From NCBI GenBank assembly GCA_002372875.1, contig DFJD01000011.1:1-15878 (forward strand): a DNA stretch of 15,878 nt. Reading direction: 5' to 3'. Shown in pieces: positions 13,326 through 15,878 of the stretch (position 1 is the stretch's first letter; each line of letters starts with the position of its first letter). The translations under genes and the position numbers were made by a program. The DNA is from Clostridiales bacterium UBA3680 (GTDB lineage: Bacteria > Bacillota > Clostridia > Lachnospirales > CAG-274). The notes beneath the pieces are model-generated. The model was not told the origin of the DNA, made no database searches, and was given only the letters and a program-made list of their open reading frames with translations.

Positions 13326-14255
13326 ATGGACATATATATGGCGCCTATGGAGGGGCTTACAGGTTTTGTTTACAGAAATGCATACGCAAAGGTTTACGGA
13401 GATATAGATAAATATTTTACTCCCTTTATTTCCGCAACTGTTTCCAAGAGAATGAAAACAAAGGAAATGCGAGATGTTTCACCCGAAAAAAATATCGGGA
13501 TATCTATTGTGCCGCAGCTTATGGCAAATGATCCGCTTGCATTTAAAATGACGGCAGACAGGCTTTATGAGCTTGGATACGGTGAAATAAACCTAAATGT
13601 GGGCTGCCCTTCGGCAACGGTGACATCAAGGGGGAGAGGTGCCGGCTTTCTTGCAAAAAAGGAAGAGCTTGATATTTTTTTTGAAGAAATATTCAAAAAC
13701 ACCAAACAGAAAATATCCGTAAAAACACGACTCGGAATGAGTGACCCCGATGAATTTGATGCCGTGCTCGATATTTTCAACAAATATCCGATTTATGAGC
13801 TGATTATACATCCTCGTACAAGAAATGAGTTTTATTCGGGGAGCGTTCATCTTGATAAATTTCTTTATGCCGAGGATAATACAAAGCTTCCTCTGTGTTA
13901 CAACGGGGATATAAATACTCTTGCGGATTTTGAGAAAACATTCGCAAAAATTAAAGTGCCCGTTAACCTGATGCTCGGAAGAGGGCTGCTTGCCGACCCT
14001 GCCTTGCCGTCCAAAATAAAAAAGACCGGAAAAAATAACGACAGGGATAGTATTGCGAAACTTCATTACTACGTATATAACGGCTATAAGGAGATCATGG
14101 GTAAGGATGCCGTGTTCAGGATGAAGGAACTGTGGCATTGTATGATAAAGTCGGTGGAGGATAATGAAGTATTTTATAAAAAAATAAAAAAATCCAAGGG
14201 CTTAAATGATTATGAAAGCGTTGTGACGGAATATTTGGGAGAAGCGAGCGTTTAA
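13326..14255 (+). CDS. tRNA-dihydrouridine synthase family protein
   Basis: It reduces uridines in the D loop of tRNA to dihydrouridine, using FMN and NADPH. The 309-aa product has the Dus TIM-barrel signature: MAPMEGLTGFVYR at the N-terminus (5-17), NVGCPSATV with catalytic Cys94, the FMN-contacting KTRLG (Lys133) and IHPRTR (His162), then a LMLGRGLLADP phosphate-binding stretch. The wording around the cysteine (GCPSATVTSRGRGAG) is closer to DusC-like branches than to DusA or the usual Firmicute DusB, so no letter is assigned. AAGGAGA lies 6 nt before the ATG. The gene follows four tRNA genes on the same strand, a fitting but perhaps accidental neighbourhood. Confidence 0.95.
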   Translation: MDIYMAPMEGLTGFVYRNAYAKVYGDIDKYFTPFISATVSKRMKTKEMRDVSPEKNIGISIVPQLMANDPLAFKMTADRLYELGYGEINLNVGCPSATVTSRGRGAGFLAKKEELDIFFEEIFKNTKQKISVKTRLGMSDPDEFDAVLDIFNKYPIYELIIHPRTRNEFYSGSVHLDKFLYAEDNTKLPLCYNGDINTLADFEKTFAKIKVPVNLMLGRGLLADPALPSKIKKTGKNNDRDSIAKLHYYVYNGYKEIMGKDAVFRMKELWHCMIKSVEDNEVFYKKIKKSKGLNDYESVVTEYLGEASV

Positions 14256-14290
14256 AGAAAAACCGATTAATTAATCGGTTTTTTCTTTAA
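14254..14290. terminator. bidirectional terminator after the Dus gene
   Basis: A long symmetric hairpin centred on CCGATTAATTAATCGG, flanked by A-rich and T-rich arms (AAAGAAAAA and TTTTTTCTTT). It ends the plus-strand Dus transcript and could also stop minus-strand RNA. Confidence 0.88.
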
Positions 14291-14291
14291 T

Positions 14292-14318
14292 AAAAAAAGC
14301 GGAAGCATCTGCTTCCGC
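14292..14318 (-). terminator. terminator of tRNA-Pro
   Basis: The 8-bp stem GCGGAAGC/GCTTCCGC (14299-14306 with 14311-14318) is followed on the minus strand by seven Ts (14292-14298). It lies 3 nt past the tRNA-Pro 3' end. Confidence 0.92.
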
Positions 14319-14321
14319 CAA

Positions 14322-14395
14322 TCGGGGCGACAGGATTTGAACCTGCGACCTCAGCGTCCCTAACGCTGCGCGCTACCAAACTACGCTACACCCCG
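14322..14395 (-). tRNA. tRNA-Pro(AGG)
   Basis: 74 nt on the minus strand: acceptor CGGGGTG/CGCCCCG with C1-G72 and A73, both proline identity features. The anticodon stem CAGCG/CGCTG encloses the 7-nt loop TTAGGGA, so the anticodon is AGG. An A at position 34 is rare in bacteria, where it is mostly limited to tRNA-Arg(ACG); it would need deamination to inosine to read CCU, CCC and CCA. CCA end not encoded. It is a single-gene unit with its own promoter and terminator. Confidence 0.96.
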
Positions 14396-14407
14396 CGAAC
14401 AAAAAAC

Positions 14408-14436
14408 ATTATAGCAATAAATCATTCCGTTGTCAA
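14408..14436 (-). promoter_or_regulatory. tRNA-Pro promoter
   Basis: TTGACA (14431-14436), a 17-bp spacer and TATAAT (14408-14413) on the minus strand, a full consensus match. Start expected near 14401. Confidence 0.95.
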
Positions 14437-14490
14437 GAAAAAAATAAAAAAATTTTTAGCCGAGTTATGTCAACGATTTGGATTGAAATT

Positions 14491-14520
14491 TTGACCGTTT
14501 AATGGTAGTATTTTTATAAC
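14491..14520 (+). promoter_or_regulatory. promoter of the AAA-ATPase-like gene
   Basis: TTGACC (14491-14496), an 18-bp spacer and TATAAC (14515-14520) on the plus strand, divergent from the tRNA-Pro promoter. The start would be near 14527, about 48 nt before the ATG. Confidence 0.65.
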
Positions 14521-14574
14521 AGAAAAAGACAATTTGTAACAGAAACATATAGATCCCCGGGGAGGAGGTTATGT

Positions 14575-15878
14575 ATGGTTTTTAAGGTTGGTGTGGGAAA
14601 ATCCGACTTTGAAGATCTCAGAGAATCGGGTAATTACTACGTTGATAAAACGAAACTGATTTATGAACTTATTAATGATACCGATAACAAGGTCACACTT
14701 TTCACAAGACCGCGCAGATTCGGTAAAACGCTTATGATGAGTATGATCGAGAATTTCTTCAGCATACGCAAAAACAGCGAGAACATATTTAAGGGCCTTG
14801 CCATCACGGAACACAGTGATTTTTGCAAGGAGTGGATGAATCAATATCCGGTACTGTTTGTTTCATTTAAGGATGCGGAAGCCGATACTTTTGAAGGCGC
14901 GTATAAGATGTTGGGAACATCTATTGCGGATCTTTGTAAGAAATTGTCGGATATTACAGACAGCGAATCGGTTAATCGGGCTGACAGAGAAGTTTTTGAT
15001 CGGCTGATGTATCAAAAGGCACAGCCGCAGGATATAAAAAATGCCCTAAAGACAATTATGCGGATACTGTATGCTGTATATGGCAAAAAGGTCATACTCT
15101 TGATTGACGAGTATGATGTTCCTCTTGCAAAAGCAAGTGAAAAGGACAGCGCAAGCAACGGCTACTATTCCAAGATGCTTGATGTTATAAAGGGGATCAT
15201 GAGTACCGCCCTTAAAGATAATGAGTTTCTTCAATTTGCCGTGATCACGGGATGTCTTCGCATCGCAAAGGAGAGTATTTTTACGGGCACGAATAATTTT
15301 GCTTCATATTCTGTTTTGGATGAGAGATTCAGCGAATATTTCGGCTTTTCCGAAGATGAAGTGAATGTGATGTTGGACAGAGCAGACAGAAAAGAAGCTG
15401 CCGCCGAGATAAAAGAATGGTATGACGGCTATGTTTTTGGCAACAGCTATGTTTATTGTCCATGGGATGTAATAAACCATATCTCCGCATTAAGATATAA
15501 AAGAACCGCAAAGCCAAAGAATTATTGGAAAAATACAAGCCACAACGGTATCTTGCTTACATTTGTAAAGCGAACCGACTTTAAGGTGAAGGGCAAGTTT
15601 GAAATGCTGATGAACGGCAAAACGATCACGCAGACGATCACGGATGAACTGACTTATGACACCCTTCATTCATCGGAGGATAATTTGTGGAGTGTACTGC
15701 TTATGACAGGCTATATCACGAAAGCCGATGCCGATGAAGAGGGCGAAACCGTGAGCCTTAAGATCCCGAACAGGGAGATAGCTTCTATCTTTGAAGATAC
15801 GGTTGTAAAGCTGTTCAAAGAAACGATAGATACCAACATGCAAAAAAGTATGATGGAGGCATTTTGGAATAAGGATGC
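14575..15878 (+). CDS. AAA-ATPase-like / PD-(D/E)XK nuclease family protein, 3' end outside window
   Basis: The frame opens at ATG 14575, with GGAGGAGG (14561-14568) 6 nt upstream, and stays open for 434 codons to the window edge; the ATG at 14571 runs into a stop at once. The N-terminus (VGKSDFEDLRESGNYYVDKT) and the Walker A-like TRPRRFGKTLMMSM (44-57), Walker B ILLIDEYDVPL (174-184) and ITGCLRIAKESIFTGTNNF (about 225-243) are hallmarks of the AAA_ASR family (PF09820). Members usually end in a DUF1703-type nuclease domain, which would lie beyond the window. These proteins are abundant, often in many copies, in gut anaerobes; a role in defence or DNA transactions is suspected but not known. 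GC content is like that of the core genes. Confidence 0.93.
   Translation, partial: MVFKVGVGKSDFEDLRESGNYYVDKTKLIYELINDTDNKVTLFTRPRRFGKTLMMSMIENFFSIRKNSENIFKGLAITEHSDFCKEWMNQYPVLFVSFKDAEADTFEGAYKMLGTSIADLCKKLSDITDSESVNRADREVFDRLMYQKAQPQDIKNALKTIMRILYAVYGKKVILLIDEYDVPLAKASEKDSASNGYYSKMLDVIKGIMSTALKDNEFLQFAVITGCLRIAKESIFTGTNNFASYSVLDERFSEYFGFSEDEVNVMLDRADRKEAAAEIKEWYDGYVFGNSYVYCPWDVINHISALRYKRTAKPKNYWKNTSHNGILLTFVKRTDFKVKGKFEMLMNGKTITQTITDELTYDTLHSSEDNLWSVLLMTGYITKADADEEGETVSLKIPNREIASIFEDTVVKLFKETIDTNMQKSMMEAFWNKD

Noticed and set aside
13626..14138. 170-codon minus-strand frame
   Set aside because: It is antisense to the Dus gene, whose conserved motifs are clear, and has no start signals.

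Overview
The window looks like a chromosomal segment from an anaerobic low-to-moderate-GC Firmicute, most likely class Clostridia. Supporting signs are strong AGGAGG-type ribosome binding sites, textbook TTGACA/TATAAT promoters, an isoleucine T-box leader, long U-tract terminators and an AAA-ATPase/nuclease gene of a type that is frequent in gut anaerobes. Genus and species cannot be read from the sequence.

Left third (1-5130), AT-rich and accessory in character, genes on the minus strand. In transcription order there is a GATC-type (DpnII/MboI-like) restriction-modification operon: a Dam-class adenine methyltransferase (4193-5077), the DpnII-family endonuclease (3318-4172, TTG start) and a second methyltransferase of a different class with an HPPY motif (2511-3254). 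Then come a 129-aa protein of unknown function with its own consensus promoter, an overlooked 36-aa protein of a type I associate with Clostridial mobile elements, and two small unknown proteins, the last of which is cut by an in-frame TAG. The far left holds a hairpin-rich element between near-identical 15-bp direct repeats, and a strong promoter feeding a 20-codon reading frame.

Middle (5144-11826), housekeeping, minus strand: carB (large subunit of carbamoyl-phosphate synthase, without carA beside it), then ileS (isoleucyl-tRNA synthetase of the long class II type) behind a complete T-box leader with an AUC specifier, ending at a strong terminator. carB has no clear terminator before the ileS promoter.

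Intergenic block (11827-12927): about 760 bp of short nested hairpins arranged as tandem units of about 194, 228 and 229 bp. Each unit ends in a 48-bp hairpin whose copies show a compensatory base-pair change. It sits upstream of carB on one strand and upstream of a tRNA operon on the other.

Right part (12868-14395): a consensus promoter drives tRNA-Phe(GAA), tRNA-Gly(UCC), tRNA-Gly(GCC) and tRNA-Val(UAC), ending at a terminator. A tRNA-dihydrouridine synthase gene follows on the same strand. On the opposite strand is a tRNA-Pro whose anticodon reads AGG, unusual for bacteria. The window ends inside an AAA-ATPase-like gene (14575 onward) that runs off the right edge.

The theme of the core is translation and its supply: tRNAs, a tRNA-modifying enzyme, a tRNA-sensing riboswitch and an aminoacyl-tRNA synthetase, plus pyrimidine/arginine precursor synthesis. 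The left end is a defence and mobile-element neighbourhood.
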